Positions 35,327 to 44,931 of a stretch of DNA of 64,000 nucleotides are shown here, one piece after another (position 1 is the first letter of the stretch; each line of letters begins with the position of its first letter). The stretch comes from Deltaproteobacteria bacterium. GTDB lineage: Bacteria; Myxococcota; Kuafuiibacteriia; Kuafuiibacteriales; Kuafuiibacteriaceae. Position numbers and translations under genes: made by a program. The notes under the pieces were generated by a model. It made no database searches. It was not told where the DNA came from and saw only the letters and a program-made list of their open reading frames with translations. Where the stretch lies: contig JADJPE010000005.1 in NCBI GenBank assembly GCA_016713425.1, forward strand, positions 806,001 to 870,000, read 5' to 3'.

Positions 35327-37897
35327 GTGCGTGTACCACTGTTCGGTGAATCGGGTGCCGACATCCGATGTCGACTGTCCAGTGGACGGCTGCTACCGTT
35401 CCTTCCGGTGCGGTGGGGACGTACGACGTGCGGTGTTTGGGCGAGCGCGATCATGCTGCTCGCCTCAACCGGTTTCTCGGGATGTAAGCGTCCAGTCGTT
35501 GGTCGCAACCTTGGCACTTCGGTCATCAGCCAGCTCGAAGCGAGTCCATCGTTCGTGCGCGCCGGAGTCGCACTCGAGATCCGGTTCACGGTCAGTGGAA
35601 CGACGCCGTCGAACATCGTTTACAGTCTGGGTGGTCAGCCGCTCGAGTGCGACACGGAGATCATGGGGAGCCAATACATCTGTCGCCACCCCGGATTCCG
35701 CATCGACCAAGTCCCGCAAGGACCAACCAGCATCGCGGTCACCGTGACCGACGATCAAGGTCGTGTCACGCGCGGCGACACCGAAGTGTCTTTCGACTTC
35801 GATTGCCCCACCTTCGTCGCGCTCTCCGTCACCCCCGATATCGCCGAACCGGGGCAAGACGCCGTCATCTCGATCCAAGCCAGCGAACCTCTCGGCGAAG
35901 CGCCGCGTATCACGCGCGCCGGGCGGCTATGGGAGGTTCCAACCGGCGAAGGCGCCAGGTATACGCTACGACATCCGGTGACGACCGCGGATCCGGCAAA
36001 CCTCACGAACATCGTCGTCACGATCACGGACCGCGCCGGAAACACGAACAATGATTGTGGCGTAAGCGGCGATCTTTTGTTCGGCGTCGATCAACAGCCA
36101 CCGTCGGTGAACGCAAGCTCGATTCACCTCGAACGCGGCGAACCAGGTGTCCCGTCGATCTTGAGTGCAACGCCGGGAACGTTCAGCGATGATACCGGCA
36201 TCGATACCGTCCAAGTATTCGACGAGACGGGCGACGTTCTGATTGGCCAACTCAATGTGCAGCCAAACGGCGCAGTGAGCGCAACATACCTAGCCCAAGC
36301 TTCGAGCCGAGTACGACTCGTCGCGGTCGATCACGTGGGCCACCAGAGCAGCCTCATGCTTGTTCCCGAGCGATGGAGACTGAGCGTTGGAAGCGGCGCG
36401 ACGACCCGCGCCGGGATTCACACTGCGGTTCGAACGCAGATGGCGTCGCTCGGTGCCGAGAACATGACCGATCGAACACTCGAAGCAGCACCAGACATCT
36501 TCGCCTCCGATACGCGTGCACTCACCGTGCGTGCCGACATCGGCTTCACGGCGGCCGGCAAGCTTCCAAACGCGTACGAGTCAACGTTTTGGATGGCCTC
36601 GGGTTACGACACGAAGAACAAGACCATCGTCGTCTTTGGCGGCATACAGGAGACGTCGAACCGAACGACTCGGTTCGACAAGACGCTCCTGATTCGATGG
36701 GACCAGCGCCTCGGCGAGTACGTCTCCACGTACGGTCCCACCCCCCAGGAGGGCCTCACCCCACCGGCGCGCGGCGGCCATCAAATCGCCTTCGATGATC
36801 GTGGTTGTGGCCTTCTCTTCGGCGGCCAAGGTCCCAGCGTCTTGAACGACGCGTGGCGAATCTGCAGCCAGGGCTCAAGCTATGTGTGGAGCGCGATCGA
36901 GCCGGCAGGCGAGGTGAGGCCCGCCATCCGACGGACACCCATCCTCTGGGATCCAATCACGCGTCGCTACTTCATCACGGGTGGACAATCGAACGCGTCG
37001 TACTTCAATGCCGAGGGCAGCTTCTTCCTCCGTGAGGATGGCGCATCGGGCTGGCAATGGGACGAGATGACCGATTTTCCGACGAGCTATCTCGACCGAC
37101 AGAATCACGTGCTCTATCGAGACCCCGACAACGGCAACATCGTTGTGGGGCTCGGAAGAACATCGCCGTCCGATGTCCCCCAGTGGTGGCTCTTCAAGGG
37201 CGGCCACTGGGTATCGCAGAGCCTCGACACGTCGATGAACCGGAGAGAAGGCTTTGGCTACGCCTATGACCTGGCCCGCCACCTTCTGGTCCTGTGGGGA
37301 GACAACACCTATCCCGAGCCCACCAAGCTCGAGGTTACGACGCTGGCCGGGACCTCGACGAATTCCCTTGCGGGCTGGACGAAGACCACGCTCGACACAC
37401 CGCTGCCACGCGCCTGGCCTACCCTCGTCTACGACCCCGACCGCGAGACGGTGGTCGTCTTCGGCGGCAGGCGATACGACGGACGCTTCGTGCCGCAAGA
37501 CATCTACACCCTTTCGATGGCGCCCAGCGCGCCGTTCGTCCGGACGTTGATCGACCTCGCGGCGCCACGCCCAGAAGGGATCGAAGCCATCAACCTCGAG
37601 ATCAAGGCCACGGGCCACGGAGATGACGACGGTATCGGCCCCGGCCTCGTCGCCGGAGAAGGCATCGAAGTCATGCTCTGGGATTATCGTCAGAACCGGT
37701 GGACCAAGATGGCCACGACAACCTCGAATGCGAACGACACCGTCGCCCTCGAGGTCACGGTCGCCCCCGAGCGCTTCATCTCCCCCGAAGGCGTCTTGCC
37801 GGTCGGCATCACGACCCGTCGCCCGTCAACCGTCGGCGTCACGGCCGAGGTCTCAGTGAATCTCGTCAATGGATACCTGACGCTGCGCGGCTCCTAG
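35327..37897 (+). CDS. Lipoprotein with Ig-like and Kelch-like repeats
   Basis: An 856-residue secreted protein (start GTG 35327; a later GTG near 35411 is possible). The hydrophobic stretch ends in LLASTGFSGC, a lipobox. Residues about 60-330 have Ig-like beta segments with IRFTVSG and TVTDDQGRVTRG. The C-terminal part (about 390-780) repeats Kelch motifs of the form KNKTIVVFGGIQ, LLFGGQGP, DPDRETVVVFGGR, with W at typical sites, expected to form a six- or seven-blade beta-propeller. Likely surface binding protein. It is the last gene before the convergent NagD-like gene. Confidence 0.8.
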   Translation: MRVPLFGESGADIRCRLSSGRLLPFLPVRWGRTTCGVWASAIMLLASTGFSGCKRPVVGRNLGTSVISQLEASPSFVRAGVALEIRFTVSGTTPSNIVYSLGGQPLECDTEIMGSQYICRHPGFRIDQVPQGPTSIAVTVTDDQGRVTRGDTEVSFDFDCPTFVALSVTPDIAEPGQDAVISIQASEPLGEAPRITRAGRLWEVPTGEGARYTLRHPVTTADPANLTNIVVTITDRAGNTNNDCGVSGDLLFGVDQQPPSVNASSIHLERGEPGVPSILSATPGTFSDDTGIDTVQVFDETGDVLIGQLNVQPNGAVSATYLAQASSRVRLVAVDHVGHQSSLMLVPERWRLSVGSGATTRAGIHTAVRTQMASLGAENMTDRTLEAAPDIFASDTRALTVRADIGFTAAGKLPNAYESTFWMASGYDTKNKTIVVFGGIQETSNRTTRFDKTLLIRWDQRLGEYVSTYGPTPQEGLTPPARGGHQIAFDDRGCGLLFGGQGPSVLNDAWRICSQGSSYVWSAIEPAGEVRPAIRRTPILWDPITRRYFITGGQSNASYFNAEGSFFLREDGASGWQWDEMTDFPTSYLDRQNHVLYRDPDNGNIVVGLGRTSPSDVPQWWLFKGGHWVSQSLDTSMNRREGFGYAYDLARHLLVLWGDNTYPEPTKLEVTTLAGTSTNSLAGWTKTTLDTPLPRAWPTLVYDPDRETVVVFGGRRYDGRFVPQDIYTLSMAPSAPFVRTLIDLAAPRPEGIEAINLEIKATGHGDDDGIGPGLVAGEGIEVMLWDYRQNRWTKMATTTSNANDTVALEVTVAPERFISPEGVLPVGITTRRPSTVGVTAEVSVNLVNGYLTLRGS

Positions 37898-37987
37898 CGC
37901 CCGAGTTTGTCGGGCACCGCATCGACACGGGCGCAACTTCTTGCTGCCCATCGGCGATAGCGCCCTCCGACCTAACACGCGAACCGA

Positions 37988-38776
37988 CTACGCGGCACTC
38001 AAGGCGCGAACCATGACCGCTTCGACGAGGTCGGCCACCGAGTCGGCGACAACGCTCGGGGTGTACGCGTAGCGGGTAAGATCTGATCGCTGTGTGCTCC
38101 CCGTGAGCACGAGGACCGTTCGATATCCCATCTGAATGCCGCCGAGAATGTCTGTCTCCATCGTGTCTCCGACCATGGTGACCTCTTCCGTACGAAGGCC
38201 AAGCTGCTTGCGCGCCATGCGCATCATGATTGGGCTCGGCTTGCCCAAGCTGAAGGCCTTGAGCCCCGACGCAGCCTCGAGCATCGCAACCATCGCGCCA
38301 CATCCTGGGCGAGTGCCTTCATCCGTGGGACAGTTGGGGTCGAGATTCGTGGCGATCAGCTTGGCGCCTCCAAGCACCAAGCGAAGCGCTTTCTCGATCA
38401 CCTCGAAATTCATCGTCCGCCCTTCCCCAACGACGACGAAATCCGGCTTGCTATCCGATATCGCGTATCCGTTCACATGAAGCGCGGTCAGAAGACCGCC
38501 TTCGCCGATCACGTACGCACTGCCGCCCGGCTTCTGCGCGGCGAGGAATCGAGCGGTAGCCATTGCGCACGTAAACACATGGCGTTCCTCGACCTCGACA
38601 CCAAGACTCGCGAGCTTAAAGACGACGTCGCGGCGCGTCCGTTGAGAGTTGTTTGTCAGGAGCATGAAGGGGGTATCAGTTTGACGAAGTGCCGCGATAA
38701 ATCGATCGGCACCCGGGACGAGCTCGCGACCTCGATAGATCACGCCGTCCATGTCGACAAGGAATCCGTTTTTCAC
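37988..38776 (-). CDS. NagD-like HAD-IIA phosphatase
   Basis: A 262-residue cytosolic enzyme from GTG 38776, where VKNGFLVDMDGVIYRG begins as expected for the family. HAD motifs are DMDGV (nucleophile Asp and following Asp), LTNNSQRT, GKPSP and VGDTMETDI. NagD-type HAD-IIA enzymes are sugar- or nucleotide-phosphate phosphatases; the substrate is not determinable. The gene converges with the Kelch lipoprotein at its 3' end. An in-frame TTG at 38806 is less likely. Confidence 0.88.
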   Translation of the reverse strand: MKNGFLVDMDGVIYRGRELVPGADRFIAALRQTDTPFMLLTNNSQRTRRDVVFKLASLGVEVEERHVFTCAMATARFLAAQKPGGSAYVIGEGGLLTALHVNGYAISDSKPDFVVVGEGRTMNFEVIEKALRLVLGGAKLIATNLDPNCPTDEGTRPGCGAMVAMLEAASGLKAFSLGKPSPIMMRMARKQLGLRTEEVTMVGDTMETDILGGIQMGYRTVLVLTGSTQRSDLTRYAYTPSVVADSVADLVEAVMVRALSAA

Positions 38777-39115
38777 GAGCAAGAGGCTGAGCGAGAATCG
38801 TACCAATCACACGACAAGCCAGCCTGCATTCCTCCGAGACGCCGGCGTAGGAACTAAGGGAGACCGACCCACGCAGACGTAGGAAATAGGCACGTGCGAC
38901 GTATCCACGACTGCGAGCTAGATAATTTAAGTGATTCTAGCATGATAGAAGTCGGAAGTGTCGTGATGATGTCAAAGATGGCGACGCGGCGGCACAGGGA
39001 TACAGGGCTTCATCGGATGTAACAACGACCACCTCGCCCCGTAGAACCGCCGCCCGCACGAGTGGTTTCGCGAGATGCGAAGCACCGAGGGTGTGGGCAG
39101 AGGAGATCTTGAGAG
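38777..39115. other. Divergent region before the dihaem cytochrome gene
   Basis: About 340 bp between the divergent starts of the NagD-like and cytochrome genes. It includes an AT-rich stretch with an inverted repeat GCTAGA..TCTAGC (38917-38941, arms of six bases). It probably holds both promoters; the inverted repeat could be a regulatory site. No gene or RNA recognised. Confidence 0.5.
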
Positions 39116-39829
39116 ATGGAATGGTTTTCGAAGGCGGTTCCGATCCTTGGCCTTGTTCTGGTCGGGGTCGGATGCGGTGACTCAGACGAAGAGACCGGAC
39201 CCAACACCCGCTACTACGAGGGTGCCGATTCCAAGGCGCTTGGCGTGGCGGGCAACCAAGCCGACTGCGCGACGTGCCATGCGAACGACGACGCCAAGGG
39301 TCGGCCTGGCGCAACGCTCAAAAACATCGCCTATCACTCGAGCTTCAAGGGTGGCGGCGCGGCAACGCTCCTCGACGCCTCGAACGCGTGTATCGTGGGC
39401 TGGATGGGCGGAACCGCGCTGACCGACAGTGACCCGAGGTGGATGGAGCTCGAAGCATACATTGAATCGATCTCCGACCCCGCGGTTACGACCCCCAACG
39501 CCATCGCCCCCGAGGTCCTTGCCGACGAGGCGGCCTACGAAAGCGCTTATGCGGGTGGAGACTCGGCGGCCGGACAGGCGAAATACACGCAGTACTGCAG
39601 CGGCTGCCACGCCAGCGGTCGAGTCGTCGGGCCGGCAAACTCCCCTACGCTCACGCAGCTCGCGGCACACAGCGTGGGCCGAATCGCGCAGCAGGTGAGA
39701 ACAGCAGGGCCACCGCCTTCGGGCTCAGCGGACGCGAGCGACACAACGCCGGGTCCCATGCCCTTCTTTGAGCCGAGCGACCTGTCGGTCTCCGACCTAA
39801 AAGACATCATCGCCTACATCAAGAGCTAG
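39116..39829 (+). CDS. Dihaem cytochrome c lipoprotein
   Basis: A 237-residue exported protein. The signal ends in the lipobox LVGVGC. Two haem sites, CATCH (about residue 52) and CSGCH (about 162), with a distal Met candidate in PMPFFEPSDLS, place one haem in each half, as in two fused class I cytochrome domains. It likely shuttles electrons in the periplasm. No oxidase or reductase gene is adjacent, so its partner is unclear. AGGAGATC about ten bases before the ATG supports the start. Confidence 0.85.
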   Translation: MEWFSKAVPILGLVLVGVGCGDSDEETGPNTRYYEGADSKALGVAGNQADCATCHANDDAKGRPGATLKNIAYHSSFKGGGAATLLDASNACIVGWMGGTALTDSDPRWMELEAYIESISDPAVTTPNAIAPEVLADEAAYESAYAGGDSAAGQAKYTQYCSGCHASGRVVGPANSPTLTQLAAHSVGRIAQQVRTAGPPPSGSADASDTTPGPMPFFEPSDLSVSDLKDIIAYIKS

Positions 39830-39984
39830 TTCGGACCCGCATTTCCGCCAACCAAGGTCGAAAGCTCGTCGTCGAAAGCGCGTCGAGCCCAAATCGAACG
39901 CAGACAAACCCGAGACGAGCAGGATGGGCGTGGGAGACTTCTCGTGGACTCGCGGAGCTCAACGCGAAATAGTCCAGGTTCGAC

Positions 39985-41289
39985 GTGACCGATGAGGTAT
40001 CAACCCAGTCGCCAACGAACGCCTCGGCCGCACGCGCGCTCGGGACGTTCGGGACGTTCGGGACGTTCGGGACGTTCGGGAGACTCGGGAGACTCGGGAG
40101 ACTCGGAACACTCGGGACACTCGCGGCGAGCAGGACCTTCGGGTACTTCCTGATCGCCTTCGGGATTTGGGCGTGCGGGTGCCAGCCGACGATGCAGGAA
40201 CGAAGAACGACGCGCAGCGCTCATCCACTCCCCGACAAAGTCTACGGTATGAACCTTCGTCCGGTTGGCGACGCAAAGCGAGGCTACGGAACACGAACCG
40301 CCCGTCAGACCCTTCAGCGACTTCGCGAGCTCGGCGTGAATGCGGTGGCGTTCTTGGTCGAAGGGCGGATGAAGGCGATCGATTCGGAGGACATCGAAGG
40401 CCCGACGTCGGCCGAGGCTGACGCCTTGTGGCATGGCCTCGTCGATGCGAACACCCTCGGCTTTGCGACCGTATTGGTTCCGCACCTCGTTCTCGGCGAC
40501 GGCCAATGGCGCGGTCGCATTCACTTCGACGACTCGGAGGACGGAGCCTCGAGGCGACGAGCGAACTGGTGGCAGGCCTACGGACGCTTCATCGACCGGG
40601 TCACCGACATCGCCTCGACGTCGGGGACCACGGTTCTTTCGATCGGCGTTGAGCTGAAAGGTCTTTCGGCCGATCCGCGGACGCACCGCGAAATGCAGTC
40701 GATCGCTGAGCGTGTGCGACGAACATTCGACGGCCGCCTCACGTACAACGCCAACTGGGATGAAGCCGAAGCGGTCGACTTCTGGGATGTCGTCGATCTC
40801 GTTGGCGTCAACGGATATTATCCACTGCTCCCGGAACCCGAGCGCGGCGCGGAGGCAATCGCCCGCCGTCTCGCCGCGCTCGGTCGACAAGCCGATCGGG
40901 AGGTGCTCATCTTGGAAGTCGGGTTTCGGTCGAGCCCGCTCTCCCATGTGCGCCCGTGGGAATGGCCAAGCGACGTTCGGCCCATCACCGACGATCAGGC
41001 CCAGGCGCACGCGTTGGCCGCCATCTTGGCGCACTGGTTGCCCATCGAAGAGGTGCGAGGTCTCTTGATTTGGGTCGTGCCCACGGATCCCGACGACCCG
41101 GCATCGGAACCTCGTCACGGCTTCAATCCGATGAACAAGCCGGCTGAAACCGTCATTCGCCGCGCCTTCTCAGCACCGGTGCCCACTGCCGTGCCCGCTG
41201 CCGTGCCCACTGCCGTGCCCGCTGTCGCGCCCGCTGTCGTGCCCGTGCCGGCGGCCGTGCCCATGCAACTTCGGTCGGAGGCATCGTGA
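39985..41289 (+). CDS. Lipoprotein with GH113-like TIM barrel
   Basis: A 434-residue exported protein. The N-terminus is a Gly-Thr-Phe / Gly-Arg-Leu repeat from 9-bp units (40040-40131) leading into a hydrophobic stretch and Cys pair (FGIWACGC), so it is probably a lipoprotein. The barrel (about 85-385) resembles glycoside hydrolase 113 and related beta-mannanase-like enzymes: YGMNLRPVG, GVELKGLS (acid/base Glu), VGVNGYYP and LILEVGF (nucleophile Glu). The C-terminal tail is a Pro/Val/Ala repeat from 41177. The start is GTG 39985. The gene overlaps the next one at GTGA. Confidence 0.7.
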   Translation: MTDEVSTQSPTNASAARALGTFGTFGTFGTFGRLGRLGRLGTLGTLAASRTFGYFLIAFGIWACGCQPTMQERRTTRSAHPLPDKVYGMNLRPVGDAKRGYGTRTARQTLQRLRELGVNAVAFLVEGRMKAIDSEDIEGPTSAEADALWHGLVDANTLGFATVLVPHLVLGDGQWRGRIHFDDSEDGASRRRANWWQAYGRFIDRVTDIASTSGTTVLSIGVELKGLSADPRTHREMQSIAERVRRTFDGRLTYNANWDEAEAVDFWDVVDLVGVNGYYPLLPEPERGAEAIARRLAALGRQADREVLILEVGFRSSPLSHVRPWEWPSDVRPITDDQAQAHALAAILAHWLPIEEVRGLLIWVVPTDPDDPASEPRHGFNPMNKPAETVIRRAFSAPVPTAVPAAVPTAVPAVAPAVVPVPAAVPMQLRSEAS

Positions 41290-42725
41290 GCGGTGCCGCG
41301 GCGGCCGTGCTCTTGTCTTCCTGGCTTGCGTCGGCTGCGAGCGGTGCTCAGCCGACGGTATGGATAAGGATCCCCGATCCTGCCTCGACCCTGCCGGAGC
41401 TCAAAGAGTCCCTGCGATGGACTGCGCTCTTGGATCCGTCGCTTGGCCCGGCCCCTCTCGAACGCAGGCTCTCGGCAAGCCTCGGGATCAAGGACTTGTC
41501 GGGCGCTGCCCTTCACAACCGCGGCCTCGACCAAGACGCCCCCATCCTCGTCTTCTCTCGTCCGCGCGAGCTCAACCCCTCGCATCGGCGCCGATCCACG
41601 GCCGACGCGTCGAAGAAGCGGGCCGGTTACGTCGTCGCGGCGGCCCAAGCTCAGGTCGCAGACCGAAAGAAATGGCTCGCATGGTTCGCTGATTCGGGGG
41701 AAAAGGGGCGCGAACCACCGCACCCACGACCCAATATCAAGGTGTTCACACCGCCGGATTCAGGCACAACGCAAGTCTGCTTGACCGAGACTCCGGATGA
41801 CGCGCCGCGACCCATCGATTTCGGCCGCAGCAACGTTTCGCTGATTCCAAACGTGGAGCCGCGAAGAGAGAAACGAGAACAGGACGCACGCGGCGCGCGC
41901 ATCGAGGTGCAAGCGAACGACTTCGACCCCCTCACGCGTGTGTCCGCCCTCATCGAGCTCAGCCGAGCACGGATCGTCGCTCAGGCGCGCGCACGCTTTG
42001 CGCTCGCCGCAAGCCTTCTTGCCGGCGACTTCGCGGCCACTCGGCCCGCGTCACCCCTGATCGCACTCGGCGAAAAGGACGTATCGAGTTCGCCGGTCGT
42101 CAACTTCGTCGGCCGACTCGACCGTCCATACGCCGCCATGCAGTGGCTCCACGAGGGTCAGAAGAACGCGATGGCGAAACGCCTCTCGGGCGAGTTTCAG
42201 CTTCTCGTCTCCGCTCGCGGAGGGCTGGTCTTCGCCGCACGGTTGTCTGAGAGCGCCCAGCCAGGAAGCTCGGTTGGGCTCGAGAAGATGAGCCGAGACC
42301 TGCTCGAGGCTTGGTTTGGCCCTCAACTCGCCCGCGGCTTCAGGGTCCACCACGTTGAAACCGATCCGCCAGTGACCGCCTCGGCATCGGCCCGTCCGAG
42401 TCGCCGCCTGGTGGTGCTCACCCTCCCGGAGTCGAACGGTTCGACGCCGGTCTTCGAAATCCTCCCGCCACCACAACCGCCCGCGACGGTTCCGCCTCTT
42501 CCGCCCCTTCCGCCCCTTTCGATCGACGTCGCGGTCGACCAGCTCATCGCCGCCGCGATGGCACGGCATGAGGCCAAGGAGGGTCCGACGTTGAGGCCAA
42601 GCGCGCTGCTTGGACTCCGGATTGGGTTTGGCCGCTTTCTGGCCCGTACCAGCCACGTACGTCTTCGCGCCGCCTTGCGAGGGAGCTCGATGCAGATGGA
42701 CGGAGAGATCGCCTACCGAATGTAG
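41286..42725 (+). CDS. Secreted protein of unknown function
   Basis: A 479-residue protein from GTG 41286, overlapping the GH113-like gene's stop by four bases, so they are translationally coupled. A signal peptide (AAAAVLLSSWLASAASGAQ) is visible. The rest is Arg-rich and globular, with a Pro-rich stretch (PPPQPPATVPPLPPLPPL) near residue 400. It precedes exbB by 80 bp. I recognise no family. The coupling suggests it works with the GH113-like lipoprotein. Confidence 0.55.
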   Translation: MSGAAAAVLLSSWLASAASGAQPTVWIRIPDPASTLPELKESLRWTALLDPSLGPAPLERRLSASLGIKDLSGAALHNRGLDQDAPILVFSRPRELNPSHRRRSTADASKKRAGYVVAAAQAQVADRKKWLAWFADSGEKGREPPHPRPNIKVFTPPDSGTTQVCLTETPDDAPRPIDFGRSNVSLIPNVEPRREKREQDARGARIEVQANDFDPLTRVSALIELSRARIVAQARARFALAASLLAGDFAATRPASPLIALGEKDVSSSPVVNFVGRLDRPYAAMQWLHEGQKNAMAKRLSGEFQLLVSARGGLVFAARLSESAQPGSSVGLEKMSRDLLEAWFGPQLARGFRVHHVETDPPVTASASARPSRRLVVLTLPESNGSTPVFEILPPPQPPATVPPLPPLPPLSIDVAVDQLIAAAMARHEAKEGPTLRPSALLGLRIGFGRFLARTSHVRLRAALRGSSMQMDGEIAYRM

Positions 42726-42805
42726 CCAAGGCGTTATGCCACGCTGGTCTTATCGAGCGGCGAGCGATAAGAAGACCCGTCTGAATCACGGAGGCTGTCT
42801 ATCCT

Positions 42806-43480
42806 ATGTTGTTGTCTCAAGGCCTGGTCGCAACCCTCATTTCCTTGCCCATCTTCGAGGCCGAATGGGTGCTCTGGCTCCTGATCGCCTTGTCGATCGT
42901 CTCGGTGTCCATCATGGTGGAACGCTTGGTCTTCTATCGACGGCATGCGGTCGATGTCGACGCGGTACGGACGAAGCTCGCGGATCACCTCACACGCGGT
43001 GAATTCAAGGCGGCCACGGAATACCTGAGCCAATATGACAGCCTCGAGACAAACATCGCGCTCTTTGGCCTTCGCGCGCACGAGAAGGGGGCAGACGCCG
43101 TCGCGAGCCTCGTTGAAGGCGCGTTGCCTCGCGAGCGCATACGCTACAGCGAGCGCCTTGGATTCCTGGCGAGCGTCGGAAGCAACGCACCCTTCATCGG
43201 GCTTTTCGGGACCGTGCTCGGCATCATCCGAGCGTTCAAGGACCTTTCCGCCAGCATGACCAATGCGGGCGGTACCGTAATGGCGGGTATCGCGGAGGCG
43301 CTCATCGCGACGGCGATCGGACTCATGGTGGCGATCCCGGCTGTGATCGCGTACAACGTCTTCACGGCACGCGTGAAGAAGCACGCGGCCAACGCAGAAC
43401 TCCTTGCAAAGACACTGCTGGCTCAGCTCAAATCAGGCGAGCGCGGCCCAAACACCGCAACCACTGCGCCGGGAGCATGA
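42806..43480 (+). CDS. exbB: ExbB/TolQ-type motor subunit
   Basis: A 224-residue inner membrane protein with three helices, at about residues 18-38 (EWVLWLLIALSIVSVSIMV), 128-150 and 168-190. The family motifs LASVGSNAPFIGLFGTVLGI, and MAGIAEALIATAIGLMVAIP are present. ExbB with ExbD uses the proton gradient to drive TonB. The ATG at 42806 has GGAGG about ten bases upstream. First gene of the TonB cluster; exbD follows after three bases. Confidence 0.93.
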   Translation: MLLSQGLVATLISLPIFEAEWVLWLLIALSIVSVSIMVERLVFYRRHAVDVDAVRTKLADHLTRGEFKAATEYLSQYDSLETNIALFGLRAHEKGADAVASLVEGALPRERIRYSERLGFLASVGSNAPFIGLFGTVLGIIRAFKDLSASMTNAGGTVMAGIAEALIATAIGLMVAIPAVIAYNVFTARVKKHAANAELLAKTLLAQLKSGERGPNTATTAPGA

Positions 43481-43483
43481 ACG

Positions 43484-43951
43484 ATGGCTGGTCAAGTCGA
43501 CTCCGACGACGAAGTCCTGTCTGACATCAACATCACGCCGTTCGTGGACGTGGTCCTCGTTCTTCTGATCATCTTGATGGTGACTTCGGTCGACATCGTG
43601 AAGGCCTCGCTCGTCGTCGAGCTCCCCAAAGCGGCGAGCGGCAAGGAAGCCATCGCGTCGACGCTCAACGTGGTGATCACCGAAGACGAAACGCTGTATC
43701 TCGACGGTGAAAAGATGACCGAGGAAGCGCTCATCGCCAAGACGAAGAGCGAGGCGGCGAAGTCAACCGATCTCCAAGCCGTGATCGCCGCCGATAAGAA
43801 GGTACCTTACGGCGTCGTCGTTCGAGTCATCGACCTCGTCAAGAGCAACGGCGTGAAGGCCTTTGCGCTCAACATCGAGCGGGTCCCAGCGCCGGAAGCG
43901 AAAGCCCCCGAGGCGGCGGAAGGTGGCGGTCGCCGCGAAGGCGCGGAATAG
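43484..43951 (+). CDS. exbD: ExbD-type motor subunit
   Basis: A 155-residue protein with one membrane helix (VDVVLVLLIILMVTSV) carrying the conserved TPFVDVVLVLLI signature, including the proton-binding Asp. The periplasmic domain (TLNVVITEDETLYLDGEK) and a Gly/Arg-rich tail follow. It starts four bases after exbB ends and lies 17 bp upstream of tonB. Confidence 0.93.
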   Translation: MAGQVDSDDEVLSDINITPFVDVVLVLLIILMVTSVDIVKASLVVELPKAASGKEAIASTLNVVITEDETLYLDGEKMTEEALIAKTKSEAAKSTDLQAVIAADKKVPYGVVVRVIDLVKSNGVKAFALNIERVPAPEAKAPEAAEGGGRREGAE

Positions 43952-43968
43952 CCAGGAGATTGCGCACG

Positions 43969-44931
43969 GTGACGTTTTCTCATCCCGCTCCGGATCCGCC
44001 TGCCCGTGATGGATCGGATCCGTTGGCACGCCCCAACGCGGGTCGTGCGTCGACGTCGCGTCTTCTTACGGCGAGCAGCGCCGTGTTCGCGTCCCTCGTC
44101 GTGCATGCGGCCGTCATCGCCGTCGGGTACGCGGCCGGGCGCGTGTTCCCCGATCGATCGGACCGCGACAACGCTGTAGTCATCACGCTGCGGGAGGTCC
44201 CGCCGCAGCCTACGCATCCACCGGCCGAGCCGTCTCCACCCGAGACCAAGGTGGAGCCTCCGCCTCCGGCCCCCGAGCCAGAACCCGGGCCGAAACCCGT
44301 CGAACGACCGCCGGCGCCTGAAGAGCCCAAGAAGAGTCCGAAGAAGCCGAAGAAGCCGAAACAACCGGTGAAGGAAGAGGCTCCGCCGCCGCCCGATCCG
44401 GTCGATGTGCCGGATCAACCTCCCCCTGAAACACCGGCCAAGAAGCCGGAATACCGAGTGGTGGGCGTAAATCTGGAGTCGACGGTCTCGGGCGGCGGCG
44501 GTCCTTCCTTCGCCGTCGGCAATACGCGGATGGGGCGCACGGCACGCGAAGCCACGGCACCGAGCGAAGTCGAGCCCATCGCAAGGACGAAAGACGAACC
44601 GCTGGTTCCGAACCGTACGAATCAGAGGGCCTCGCGGATCCCGACCATCAGCAGCGCGCTCAAGAAGCCCAAACGCCTCAAGGCCGTGGAGCCCGCCTAT
44701 CCAGAGGCGTATCGCGCGCAGGGCATCGAGGGGAACGTGGTCGTGCGCGTCGTCATCGCCGCGACGGGGCGCGTCTCACGGGTAGACATCGCCAAGAGTT
44801 CAGGCTACCCGGAGTTTGACGAGGCGGCCGAGAAGGCGGCGCGCCTCGAAAGCTTCGCGCCAGCCGAAGAGAATGGGCGTCCGATTGAATACACCATCAC
44901 ATTCACGTATCGGTTCCGGCTCAACCGATGA
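43969..44931 (+). CDS. tonB: TonB energy transducer
   Basis: A 320-residue protein from GTG 43969, with AGGAG ten bases upstream. The N-terminal membrane helix is VFASLVVHAAVIAVGYAA; then a Pro/Glu/Lys-rich spacer with many PxP runs, and the C-terminal TonB domain with KAVEPAYPEAYRAQGIEGNVV and SSGYPEFDEAAEKAARLE. The family function is energy transfer from ExbBD to outer membrane receptors; the adjacent receptor is the probable client. The next gene overlaps its end or begins at it. Confidence 0.92.
   Translation: MTFSHPAPDPPARDGSDPLARPNAGRASTSRLLTASSAVFASLVVHAAVIAVGYAAGRVFPDRSDRDNAVVITLREVPPQPTHPPAEPSPPETKVEPPPPAPEPEPGPKPVERPPAPEEPKKSPKKPKKPKQPVKEEAPPPPDPVDVPDQPPPETPAKKPEYRVVGVNLESTVSGGGGPSFAVGNTRMGRTAREATAPSEVEPIARTKDEPLVPNRTNQRASRIPTISSALKKPKRLKAVEPAYPEAYRAQGIEGNVVVRVVIAATGRVSRVDIAKSSGYPEFDEAAEKAARLESFAPAEENGRPIEYTITFTYRFRLNR

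Noticed and set aside
38777..39115. A small gene or RNA before the dihaem cytochrome
   Set aside because: No frame has protein features and no tRNA-like or riboswitch-like fold could be recognised by eye.
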